A stretch of 18,949 bases of DNA from Thermoflexales bacterium. GTDB lineage: Bacteria > Chloroflexota > Anaerolineae > B4-G1. The DNA lies in NCBI GenBank assembly GCA_007118795.1, contig SKQX01000199.1, forward strand, positions 1 to 18,949, written 5' to 3'. The notes below the pieces were generated by a model, which was not told the origin of the DNA, ran no database searches, and worked only from the letters and a program-made list of their open reading frames with translations. Positions within the stretch are counted from its first letter, which is position 1; the number at the start of each line of letters is the position of its first letter. A program made the translations under genes and the position numbers. Below are positions 12,265 through 18,949 of the stretch, piece by piece.

Positions 12265-13501
12265 CCTTCAGTCTTTCTCGAAGGTGCTCCAGCGCTGCTT
12301 CCCCAGCTTGGACGATCTTCGTCACGTCCGGTGGCTCAGCCTCCTTCGGTTCCCCGGCGAGGGGTTGGGCGAAGGGGTCCTGATCGTACATTCGGGCCAG
12401 GACGTAGCGCCCCAAGACCCGGAAGGTGGCCAGCACCGGGGCAGCCAGGAGAATCCCGAGAATGCCGGCCAGGTACCCGCCGGCCAGGACGGCGATCAGC
12501 ACCGCCAGGGGATGCAGGTCGAGGGTGCTGCCCAGAATGCGCGGGATCAGGAAGTTGTTCTCGACGAACTGGATTACTGCGTACGCGCCGGCGACCACCA
12601 CCGCGAACCAGAAATTGCCCAGGGGTATGAAGGCGGACCCCTGTATCAGGGCCAGCAAGACGCCCGGTATAGCGGCGATGAAGGGGCCGAACCTGGGAAT
12701 CAGCTCCAGGATACCGGCGAAGAGGCCCAGAGCCCAGGGGTACGGGAGGCCGAGGGCAGCGGTCATCACGCCAACGGCAGTGCCCACCACCAAGCCCAGT
12801 AGGAGTTCCCCGCGGAGGAAGGCGTTCCATACTCTGGCCAATTCCTTCAACAGCCGAGCGCTGTCCTCGCGATATCCTGGTGGCGCCAGGCCGACTAGCT
12901 CGCCTGTGATGCGGCGGGAGTCCCTCACGGCGTAGAAGGCGATGATGAGGATAAAGACGAGCCAGAAGAGGCCCTGAGCGATCCCGACCAAGACGTCCAG
13001 TGCCCGCTGGGCCAGGGCCTCGACGAAACCCCGCAGGGCTGTGCTCAATTCTTGAACCACGAAGGTGAGATCGAACTCGAACCCCAGAATCTCGATCTCG
13101 CGCGCCAGGAAGGCGGTGAAGTCGTCGATCAGGCCTCGGAGGTCGACCTGGATCGATAGGATGGCGCGTTGAACCGTCGGAACCGCGGCGGCTGGCGCGG
13201 CGAGGATGCCCAACAGGGCGAGGACCAGGACCAGGAATACCAGGATGGTCGCCAGATTGCGATGGAACCCGAGACGTTCCTCGAGCAGGTCCACCACGGG
13301 GTTGAGGATGAAGGCGATAAGGAACGCCAACACCAGCGGCTGCAGCAGCGTGCTGAACGTGTACACGACCAGGGCCAGCAGGACCACGACGGCGACGGCG
13401 ACGATCCGCTTGGTTGCCGTGCTCCAATGGCGCCGGCCCTCCTCTGGGACCCGCGTTTCTTCTCTTTGCTGCAAATCCCCTGTCCTGTCCACCGATTCCA
13501 C
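12206..13501 (-). CDS. AI-2E family transporter (PerM/YdiK-like permease)
   Basis: The 431-residue membrane protein has the AI-2E family pattern. Two N-terminal membrane segments lie at about 32-70 and one at 83-107, followed by a ~70-residue loop (108-170). Membrane segments follow at 172-191 and 232-252, the re-entrant signature LFAGILELIPRFGPFIAAIPG at ~260-280, and segments at 296-313 and 331-362. FVENNFLIPRILG (312-324) is also family-typical. Members include the autoinducer-2 exporter TqsA and Na+/H+ antiporter-like proteins, so the substrate is uncertain. The C-terminus (371-431) is a cytosolic acidic/polar tail. GTG starts at 13501 and 13492 are both possible. It has its own extended -10 promoter and is first in the minus-strand operon. 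Confidence 0.9.
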   Translation of the reverse strand: MESVDRTGDLQQREETRVPEEGRRHWSTATKRIVAVAVVVLLALVVYTFSTLLQPLVLAFLIAFILNPVVDLLEERLGFHRNLATILVFLVLVLALLGILAAPAAAVPTVQRAILSIQVDLRGLIDDFTAFLAREIEILGFEFDLTFVVQELSTALRGFVEALAQRALDVLVGIAQGLFWLVFILIIAFYAVRDSRRITGELVGLAPPGYREDSARLLKELARVWNAFLRGELLLGLVVGTAVGVMTAALGLPYPWALGLFAGILELIPRFGPFIAAIPGVLLALIQGSAFIPLGNFWFAVVVAGAYAVIQFVENNFLIPRILGSTLDLHPLAVLIAVLAGGYLAGILGILLAAPVLATFRVLGRYVLARMYDQDPFAQPLAGEPKEAEPPDVTKIVQAGEAALEHLRERLKDGQEYPEGPDSSSTGSGQS

Positions 13502-13536
13502 CTCGACGTTCCCTTTGGTCTGCGCTAACTTTCACT

Positions 13537-13565
13537 ATTATAGCACTTTTCAACCCAGATATCCA
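13537..13565 (-). promoter_or_regulatory. Extended -10 promoter for the AI-2E permease operon
   Basis: On the minus strand TGC-TATAAT (13545-13537) is a perfect extended -10. The best -35, TGGATA (13565-13560), is 17 bases upstream and matches 4 of 6. Transcription would start near 13530, about 29 bases before the first GTG. Confidence 0.75.
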
Positions 13566-13645
13566 GTAGAATGGGCCCGCACCCTCTCCCCTGATCGATG
13601 CCCAGGAGACCGCAGTGAAGTCGCATCGCTTCCCAGCGGCCGCGG

Positions 13646-13674
13646 TTGTACCGACGGCGAGCTTGGGATATAAT
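13646..13674 (+). promoter_or_regulatory. Sigma70-type promoter upstream of the aldo/keto reductase gene
   Basis: TTGTAC (13646-13651), a 17-base spacer and a perfect TATAAT (13669-13674) face the plus strand. Transcription would start near 13681, leaving a leader of about 330 nt. An inverted repeat GGTTGA-T-TCAACC at 13705-13717 lies about 25 bases into the transcript, where a repressor operator could sit. This promoter diverges from the permease promoter 81 bases away. Confidence 0.75.
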
Positions 13675-13740
13675 CGGGGTCGGTAGGTTGCGTCGAAACC
13701 GGTTGGTTGATTCAACCCTTCCTCCGTAGTGGTGCGTGGC

Positions 13741-13831
13741 GTCAGCGGTCAAGGGTGGTCGACGAAGCAGGCCCTTGAGCCCACTGACGACTCCTGCGGA
13801 GCGGGGTGAGAGAGGGCCTTTGGCCGCTGAC
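13741..13831 (+). other. Candidate structured RNA leader ahead of the aldo/keto reductase
   Basis: GTCAGCGGTCAAGGG (13741-13755) pairs with CCTTTGGCCGCTGAC (13817-13831) as a continuous 15-bp stem with two G-U wobbles, which pair only in plus-strand RNA. Inside, GCAGG (13767-13771) pairs with CCTGC (13793-13797). An alternative 7-bp stem, TCAAGGG (13749-13755) with CCCTTGA (13772-13778), excludes the inner part of the long stem. This is the layout of a switching leader, but no known riboswitch class is recognised. The rest of the 13502-14007 gap shows the two promoters and no convincing ORF. Confidence 0.4.
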
Positions 13832-14007
13832 TCGCGACTCAGCTGACTGCTGGCGCTCTCTGCCGCAGACGGGGGAAAGATCTGAGCCTGTGGGGCTTGG
13901 CATTCCTGTACTCTCGGTCGTCGCCCTGATGGGATACCCGGCCCCGCTGGCCCGCGTGCTGCAGCTACGGATGCGGAGGAAAGAGAGACGTAGAGAGGGA
14001 GAGCTAG

Positions 14008-15000
14008 ATGGAGTACCGTTATCTCGGCGACACGGGCGTTAGAGTCTCTCAGCTCTGTATGGGTACCATGTCGTTCGGCGGCGCAGCCGATGCGGAGACT
14101 GCCGCAGCTGTCTTCCATCGGTGTCGGGACGCGGGCATCAACTTCTTCGATTGCGCGAACGTCTACGAGGGTGGACGCTCGGAGGAGATACTCGGCCGTC
14201 TTATCGCCGACTGCCGCGATGAGGTGATTATCACCAGCAAGGCCTATTTCGCCACCGGTGACGACCTCAATGCGGGCGGGGCTTCGCGACGCCACATGCT
14301 AGCTGCGGTCGAAGGCAGCCTGCGGCGCCTGAACACCGACTATATCGACATCTATTTTGTGCACCACTACGACCGTCGCACTGCCATCGAGGATACGCTC
14401 CGAGTCCTCGATGACCTTGTTTCTCAGGGTAAGATCCTCTATCCGGCCGCGAGCAACTTCGCGGCATGGCAGATCTCCCAGGCCCTCGGGCTTTCCGCCC
14501 GGGAGGGATGGGCGCCGTTCAAGTGTATCCAGCCGATGTACAACCTGGTCAAGCGTCAGGCCGAAGTAGAGATCCTGCCGGTTGCCCAGGCCGAGAACTT
14601 GGCCGTCATCACCTACAGTCCTCTGGGCGGTGGCTTACTGACGGGGAAGTATGGCGTGTCGCGCCGGCCTGCGTCGGGGCGCCTCGTGGATGATGAAATG
14701 TACCAAGCCCGCTATGGGGCGGACTGGGTGTACCAGGTCGCCGATCGCTTCGTCGGTTTTGCTCGCGAGCGAGGCTTCGACCCGGTGGCTCTGGCCGTGG
14801 CCTGGGCTGGGAGCCATCCTGCGGTCACAGCGCCCATCATCGGTGCCCGCAACGTGGAGCAGCTGGAGCACTCCCTGAGCGCGGCGGCGATCAAGATGAC
14901 GCCGGCCCTGCGGGCCGAGATATCGGTGCTGTCCCCTGCGCCTCCACCGGCGACGGACCGGAGCGAGGCGATGGAGTCGGGGGCTTACGGCTTGCGGTGA
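14008..15000 (+). CDS. Aldo/keto reductase
   Basis: The 330-residue product is a TIM-barrel NADPH-dependent aldo/keto reductase. The catalytic tetrad is visible: Asp48 and Tyr53 (FFDCANVYEGG), Lys78 (IITSKAYF) and His119 (IYFVHHYD). Typical family segments are YRYLGDTGVRVSQLCMGTMS (3-22), SPLGGGLLTGKY, the cofactor-phosphate region PIIGARNVEQLEHSL and a C-terminal SLSP-like end. It resembles the YajO / potassium-channel beta-subunit-like AKR branch; the substrate is unknown. AGGGAG lies 6 bases before the ATG. A promoter and a ~330-nt leader precede it. The rlmD-like gene starts 92 bases downstream on the same strand with no terminator seen, so co-transcription is likely. Confidence 0.92.
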   Translation: MEYRYLGDTGVRVSQLCMGTMSFGGAADAETAAAVFHRCRDAGINFFDCANVYEGGRSEEILGRLIADCRDEVIITSKAYFATGDDLNAGGASRRHMLAAVEGSLRRLNTDYIDIYFVHHYDRRTAIEDTLRVLDDLVSQGKILYPAASNFAAWQISQALGLSAREGWAPFKCIQPMYNLVKRQAEVEILPVAQAENLAVITYSPLGGGLLTGKYGVSRRPASGRLVDDEMYQARYGADWVYQVADRFVGFARERGFDPVALAVAWAGSHPAVTAPIIGARNVEQLEHSLSAAAIKMTPALRAEISVLSPAPPPATDRSEAMESGAYGLR

Positions 15001-15091
15001 GTCGAACCGCTGAGGCAGAAGCTGGTCGGGCCGGATGCTTGACCACATCGGCAGGCTCACCTTCACTGTTCAACCGAGACCAAAGATCACT

Positions 15092-16336
15092 ATGGAAACG
15101 ATAACCGTCGAACTCACGACCATGGCCCACGGTGGCGACGCTCTCGGACGGCACCAGGGAAAAGTCATCTTCGTTCCCTATGCCATCCCTGGGGAGACCG
15201 TGCGGGCCGAGATCATCGATGATAGGGAGCACTACGCGTTCGCCCGCCTGGTGGAGGTGCTCGAACCATCGGCTCACCGGGTTGTCCCACCTTGTCCGTA
15301 TTTCGGTCAGGGGGAATGCGGTGGTTGCCAGTGGCAGCACATCGACTACGAGACCCAACTGCGATTCAAGGCCGCCGTCCTGACCGACCAGTTGGAGCGT
15401 ATCGGCGACGCCGATGACCCGGCTGTGCAGCCCACGGTGGCCGACGAGACCGGCTGGGCCTACCGGAACCACGCCCAGTTTCGGCCGGCTGCCGGAGGTG
15501 GTCTCGGGTTCCAGAGGGCCTCCACGGGGGAGGGTGGACCGGATATCATCGCCGTCGACTACTGCCTCATCCTCCATCCGCTGTTGTCTGACCTCTACGA
15601 CGTGATCGATCTGGACGTCGAGGGCCTGCGTCGCCTGGTGCTGCGAGCGGGCACCGGCACCGAGGACCTCTTGATCGGGTTTGAGATGGAGGAGGACCGG
15701 CCGCCGGCACTCGAGTCCGATGAGGCCGTCTCCTGCGTCTTGTTGCTCCGTGAGGGTGGGTACGCCAACCTCATCGGCAACAACTACATCACCGAGATGG
15801 TTGCCGGGCAGACGTATCGGATCTCCCCCACCTCTTTCTTCCAGGTTAACACCTGCCAGGCGGCCCAACTCGTCCGGGTTGTCCTCCAGTACCTCGAGCT
15901 GGAGGGTGATGAGACGGTGCTTGACGCCTTCTGTGGCGTGGGTCTTTTCACCACGCAGGTGGCCGAACGCGCGGACCTGGTGATCGGCATCGAGTCCGAA
16001 CCAGCGGCGGTGGATGATCTTCTGGTGAACACCGAGGATCGAGACAACGTCGAGATCATCGAGGGAGCGGTCGAGGACGTGTTGCCGGAGGTCGCAGTGG
16101 ACGTCGACGCCGTCCTATTGGACCCGCCTCGGGGGGGCGTGGATCGGTCGGCTCTCGATGCCCTCGCCACCTTGAGTCCTCGGCGGGTGGTCTACGTCTC
16201 GTGTGATCCAGCCACACTGGCCCGGGATGCAAGGCGGCTACGGCGCGGTGGATACCAGCTCGTCGAGACGCAGCCTGTCGACATGTTTCCGCAGACCTAC
16301 CACGTGGAGAGCGTATCCTTGTTCGTGCGGAGCTAG
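15092..16336 (+). CDS. 23S rRNA (uracil-5-)-methyltransferase, RlmD/TrmA family
   Basis: The 414-residue product has an N-terminal TRAM domain (TITVELTTMAHGGDALGRH), an iron-sulfur cysteine set (Cys68, Cys76, Cys79, Cys158), the SAM-binding FFQVN (249-253) and DAFCGVGLFT (278-287), DPPRGG (344-349), and the catalytic Cys371 within VSCDPATLARD, with Glu406 (HVESV) as candidate base. It methylates C5 of a uridine in 23S rRNA or tRNA; RlmD, RlmC and TrmA cannot be told apart by eye. ATG 15092 is preferred because METITVEL starts the TRAM domain; ATG 15035 would add 19 atypical residues. The first two cysteines are spaced C-x7-C instead of the usual C-x5-C. Confidence 0.88.
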   Translation: METITVELTTMAHGGDALGRHQGKVIFVPYAIPGETVRAEIIDDREHYAFARLVEVLEPSAHRVVPPCPYFGQGECGGCQWQHIDYETQLRFKAAVLTDQLERIGDADDPAVQPTVADETGWAYRNHAQFRPAAGGGLGFQRASTGEGGPDIIAVDYCLILHPLLSDLYDVIDLDVEGLRRLVLRAGTGTEDLLIGFEMEEDRPPALESDEAVSCVLLLREGGYANLIGNNYITEMVAGQTYRISPTSFFQVNTCQAAQLVRVVLQYLELEGDETVLDAFCGVGLFTTQVAERADLVIGIESEPAAVDDLLVNTEDRDNVEIIEGAVEDVLPEVAVDVDAVLLDPPRGGVDRSALDALATLSPRRVVYVSCDPATLARDARRLRRGGYQLVETQPVDMFPQTYHVESVSLFVRS

Positions 16337-16525
16337 ACCGGGGTTGGGGCCCGCGGCCGCCCTCTGGTCATCGGGGGAGGGGGCCGGGGAGGGCTGGGCT
16401 CGGTGGCTAGGTCCGAAATTGCTTTCCAGCTGTCCATCATCTGGCGTCATAGCGCAGGTTTAGGCTCGGCGCGACCGCAGAAGGGAGCGATGCCTTGCCG
16501 GCGGAGTACCCCCTGCCACTACGGC

Positions 16526-16554
16526 TTCCGGTTACGACAGCTTTGGGGTACAAT
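16526..16554 (+). promoter_or_regulatory. Candidate promoter of the two-component operon
   Basis: TACAAT (16549-16554) matches the -10 consensus at 5 of 6 positions. The -35 at the expected distance (TTCCGG, 16526-16531) is poor. The bases after the -10 (CGGTCGGT) resemble those after the -10 of the aldo/keto reductase promoter (CGGGGTCGGT). The kinase start lies about 45 bases further on. Otherwise the 16337-16603 gap shows only GC-rich sequence. Confidence 0.45.
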
Positions 16555-16603
16555 CGGTCGGTGGCCTGTTCCATACTGCTTCACCTGAGGGAGCGTCGCA
16601 GAC

Positions 16604-18268
16604 GTGTTGTCCGCTGAATCCGATGGGGCGGTCACGTCCGCTGAGGACCGCTCGGACGAGTCCCAAGTCACGGGGTGGGTCGACGTGTACGAGCGCGGGC
16701 TGCTCGACGTCCTGTTCGAGCGGCTGCCCAACGGAATCGCCGTCTTTGACGACGAAGCTCGCTTGTGTCGCTGCAACGCCACCTGGGCCGAGTTCATCGG
16801 ACGTTGCGCCCTGACGCTCATCAGTCCGGTCGTGAAGGGACAGAGGCTGCTCGATCTCATTCCTCATGCCGAGCCTCGCCTGGGTCCCGTCGTCGAGCGG
16901 GTTCTCGCCGGGGGGACCGTCCAGCTGGATGGATGTCGAGCTGAGACCAGCGCGGGTCTCTCACAGTGGGACGAGGTGTTTGTGCCCCTGCTGCACGACG
17001 AACAGGTCGTGGGATTCGTCCATATCACGATCGACGCTACTGAACGAGAGCGGGGCGACCGCTTGTTGGAACAGCGAGCTGAGGAGAGAAGACTCGAGCT
17101 CCGACGCCGCCGTGACGTGGTCGAGGCGCTGGGCGATATCCTGACTGTCCTCAACTCGGACTTACCCCACGACCAGATCCTGGAGCACGTCGTCACGAAA
17201 GCCAGCCAGCTTCTGGGCTCGACCGATGGCGTGATCTACCGTCTGGATCCGAAGGGCGAGTTTGTGAGCAGCGAGGGCAGCTATGGGCTGCCCCAGTCAT
17301 CCCGAGCGCTGGAACGGATTCCCCTCCTGCGCGACCGTTTCGCTGGTCTCCTCTTTGGCCGGGAGCCGATGGTTGTGCCCGATCTCATCTCCTATCTCTC
17401 GATGCAGGTTCCCTATGAGGCAGGGGTTGTTGAGGACGGGGAGCTCAATTCGTGGCTCGACGCGATCGGCCATCACTATCGAGCCTATCTCGGGGTACCG
17501 CTGGTCATCAAGGAGCAGCTGTACGGTACGCTGGGAGTCTACTATCGAGAACCGATGGAGTTTTCCGCCGACGACATTGAGCTGGCGGTAGCTCTGGGCG
17601 ATCAGGTGGCGCTGGCGATGGAAAACGCACGGCTGCGAGCCCAGGCTAGCCAGGGCGCGGTGGTCGCTGAGAGGGAGAGGTTGGCCCGGGAGCTTCACGA
17701 CTCGGTAACGCAGTCTCTGTACAGCTTGACGCTGCTGGCGGAAGCCAGCCAGCGGCTCGCTGGGGTCGGTGATCTGGAGCCGGTCCGGGAGTACACGGCT
17801 AGACTGGGAGAGATTGCGCAGCAGGCTCTCAGGGAGATGCGTCTTCTAGTTTACCAGCTGCGGCCCCTGGTGCTGAGGCGCGAGGGATTGGTGGGGGCTC
17901 TGCAGCAGCGTCTCGATGCGGTAGAGAAACGGGCTGGTGTCGACGCGCGTCTCCTCGTCGCAGGGTGGCGCGAGTTGCCGGCGGATGTGGAGGAAGGTCT
18001 GTATCGGATTGCCCAGGAGGCCCTGAACAACGCCCTCAAGCATGCCGCTCCCAAGACCGTGACCGTGGAGCTGCAGGCCGATGCCCAAAGGGTGCGCCTG
18101 GAGGTGTGCGACGACGGCCGTGGTTTTGAGCCGGAACGTGGGACTGACAGAGGAGGGATGGGGCTCACCAACATGCGACAGCGGGCCGAACGGCTCGGTG
18201 GTTCGTTCTTCGTGGTCTCGACGGTTGGGGCTGGCACCACGGTTGCCGTCGAAGTGGAGACCTTCTGA
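16604..18268 (+). CDS. PAS-GAF sensor histidine kinase, NarL/DesK type
   Basis: The 554-residue soluble kinase has a PAS-like domain (about 32-147), a short coiled coil (147-175) and a GAF domain (176-345, ending DIELAVALGDQVALAMENAR). Next comes a HisKA_3 dimerisation/phosphoacceptor domain with His365 in ERLARELHDSVTQSLYSL, and a HATPase_c domain (N box EALNNALKH 472-480, G1 DDGRGF 503-508, G2 GGMGLTNM 517-524). No membrane segment is present, so it senses a cytoplasmic or diffusible signal. GAF and PAS ligands cannot be named; no heme or Fe-S cysteine motif is evident. The GTG start at 16604 has GAGGGAG about 10 bases upstream. Its stop overlaps the regulator start (TGATG), as in cognate pairs. 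Confidence 0.93.
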   Translation: MLSAESDGAVTSAEDRSDESQVTGWVDVYERGLLDVLFERLPNGIAVFDDEARLCRCNATWAEFIGRCALTLISPVVKGQRLLDLIPHAEPRLGPVVERVLAGGTVQLDGCRAETSAGLSQWDEVFVPLLHDEQVVGFVHITIDATERERGDRLLEQRAEERRLELRRRRDVVEALGDILTVLNSDLPHDQILEHVVTKASQLLGSTDGVIYRLDPKGEFVSSEGSYGLPQSSRALERIPLLRDRFAGLLFGREPMVVPDLISYLSMQVPYEAGVVEDGELNSWLDAIGHHYRAYLGVPLVIKEQLYGTLGVYYREPMEFSADDIELAVALGDQVALAMENARLRAQASQGAVVAERERLARELHDSVTQSLYSLTLLAEASQRLAGVGDLEPVREYTARLGEIAQQALREMRLLVYQLRPLVLRREGLVGALQQRLDAVEKRAGVDARLLVAGWRELPADVEEGLYRIAQEALNNALKHAAPKTVTVELQADAQRVRLEVCDDGRGFEPERGTDRGGMGLTNMRQRAERLGGSFFVVSTVGAGTTVAVEVETF

Positions 18269-18930
18269 TGGCTGGCACCATTCGCATTCTGATTGCCGAT
18301 GACCACGCTGTCGTTCGGGAGGGGCTGCGGGCGTTGATCCGCACCGAATCGGGGATGGAGCTGATTGGTGAGGCTGCTGATGGGCGGGAGGCGGTGGCGA
18401 AGTGCCGCAGTCTGAAGCCTGATGTGGTTCTCTTGGACCTGGTGATGCCTCGGATGGGAGGGATCGAGGCCATTCGGGAGATCAAGCAGGGCGACCCGGC
18501 CGTGCGGATCCTGGTGCTCACCAGCTTCGCCGATGACGACAAGGTCTTTCCGGCCATCAAGGCAGGGGCTCAGGGCTATCTGCTGAAGGACTCCTCGCCG
18601 CTGGAGCTGATCGAAGCCGTCCGCGACATTCATCGGGGCCAGGCCTCGATGCATCCTACCATTGCCCGCAAACTGATGCGCGAGATTCGGCTGTCCTCAG
18701 CCCTGCCGCCTTCGGAGGAGCCGCTTACGGCGCGGGAGGGGGAGGTGTTGCGCTTGGTGGCTCGGGGGCTCACCAATAGGGAGATCGCCGATCGGCTGTT
18801 CGTCAGCGAGAGGACAGTGCGCACCCACGTCAGCAGCATTCTTGGGAAGCTCCACTTGGCCAACCGCACGCAAGCAGCACTCTACGCTCTACGAACGGGC
18901 ATTGCCTCGCTGGATGACGACCTGCCCTAG
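18268..18930 (+). CDS. Response regulator, NarL/FixJ family with LuxR-type HTH
   Basis: The 220-residue regulator has a receiver domain with Asp11-Asp12, the phosphorylation site Asp57 (VVLLDLVMP), Thr85 (LVLTS) and Lys107 (YLLKD). A linker leads to a LuxR-type helix-turn-helix (about 150-215, PLTAREGEVLRLVARGLTNR and SERTVRTHVSSILGKL). It is coupled to the upstream PAS-GAF kinase by a one-base overlap, so the kinase is its likely partner. Targets are unknown. The stop at 18930 is 19 bases from the window edge. Confidence 0.95.
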   Translation: MAGTIRILIADDHAVVREGLRALIRTESGMELIGEAADGREAVAKCRSLKPDVVLLDLVMPRMGGIEAIREIKQGDPAVRILVLTSFADDDKVFPAIKAGAQGYLLKDSSPLELIEAVRDIHRGQASMHPTIARKLMREIRLSSALPPSEEPLTAREGEVLRLVARGLTNREIADRLFVSERTVRTHVSSILGKLHLANRTQAALYALRTGIASLDDDLP

Positions 18931-18949
18931 GACCTCAATCTGATCGGCC

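Noticed and set aside
12336..13715. 459-residue minus-strand frame overlapping the permease
   Set aside because: It runs in another frame of the AI-2E gene, is rich in Arg, Gly and Pro as frame shadows are, and has no membrane or family features.
13750..13764. AAGGGTGGTCGACG, resembling part of the T-box antiterminator sequence
   Set aside because: Only about eight consecutive bases match AGGGUGGNACCGCG, and the downstream gene is not an amino-acid or tRNA-ligase gene.
13806..14042. Short plus-strand frame ahead of the aldo/keto reductase
   Set aside because: It is Arg-rich, overlaps the reductase start, has no good ribosome binding site and lies partly in the structured leader.

Overview
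The window is a GC-rich bacterial chromosome segment made mostly of housekeeping genes. A HrcA/CIRCE-type heat-shock operon followed by prmA, several NarL-type and family-level hypothetical genes, and extended -10 / sigma70-type promoters fit a Chloroflexota-like bacterium best. That assignment is inference from gene content and general sequence style (moderate confidence); no rRNA or other phylogenetic marker is present, and a Firmicutes-like order of hrcA-grpE-dnaK-dnaJ-prmA is also compatible.

Layout. (1) Positions 1-5822, plus strand: the chaperone operon hrcA-grpE-dnaK-dnaJ, then prmA (ribosomal protein L11 methyltransferase). The first nine bases are the right arm of a CIRCE operator, so the window begins inside the operon's control region. 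(2) Positions 5837-9132, minus strand: an SDR reductase resembling FabL/FabI enoyl-ACP reductases, then a 4-S1-domain ribosomal protein S1 with a strong promoter, a ~190-nt leader rich in inverted repeats and a striking 8-unit acidic repeat tail, then a terminator-like hairpin and infA. infA converges on prmA with 14 bp between the stop codons. (3) Positions 9139-10432: two diverged copies of an intergenic repeat bracketing a plus-strand DUF402 gene that appears to be leaderless. (4) Positions 10425-13501, minus strand: an apparent four-gene operon, AI-2E-family permease, tandem-GNAT acetyltransferase (59-nt overlap with the permease), a 62-aa acidic protein, and a DUF3786 protein. (5) Positions 13502-14007: a divergent control region with two good promoters and, on the plus strand, a candidate structured RNA leader with two mutually exclusive stems. 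(6) Positions 14008-18930, plus strand: aldo/keto reductase, an RlmD/TrmA-family RNA m5U methyltransferase with an Fe-S cysteine cluster, then a PAS-GAF NarL-type histidine kinase and its response regulator, overlapping by one base.

How the parts relate. The left half concerns protein folding and translation: chaperones, L11 methylation, IF-1 and S1. The centre and right are a mixture of poorly characterised genes and a two-component system whose stimulus and targets cannot be read from the sequence. I see no tRNA, rRNA, CRISPR array, transposase or phage gene. The least explained signals are the S1 repeat tail, the paired intergenic repeats around the DUF402 gene, the DUF3786/62-aa gene pair, and the structured leader ahead of the aldo/keto reductase.
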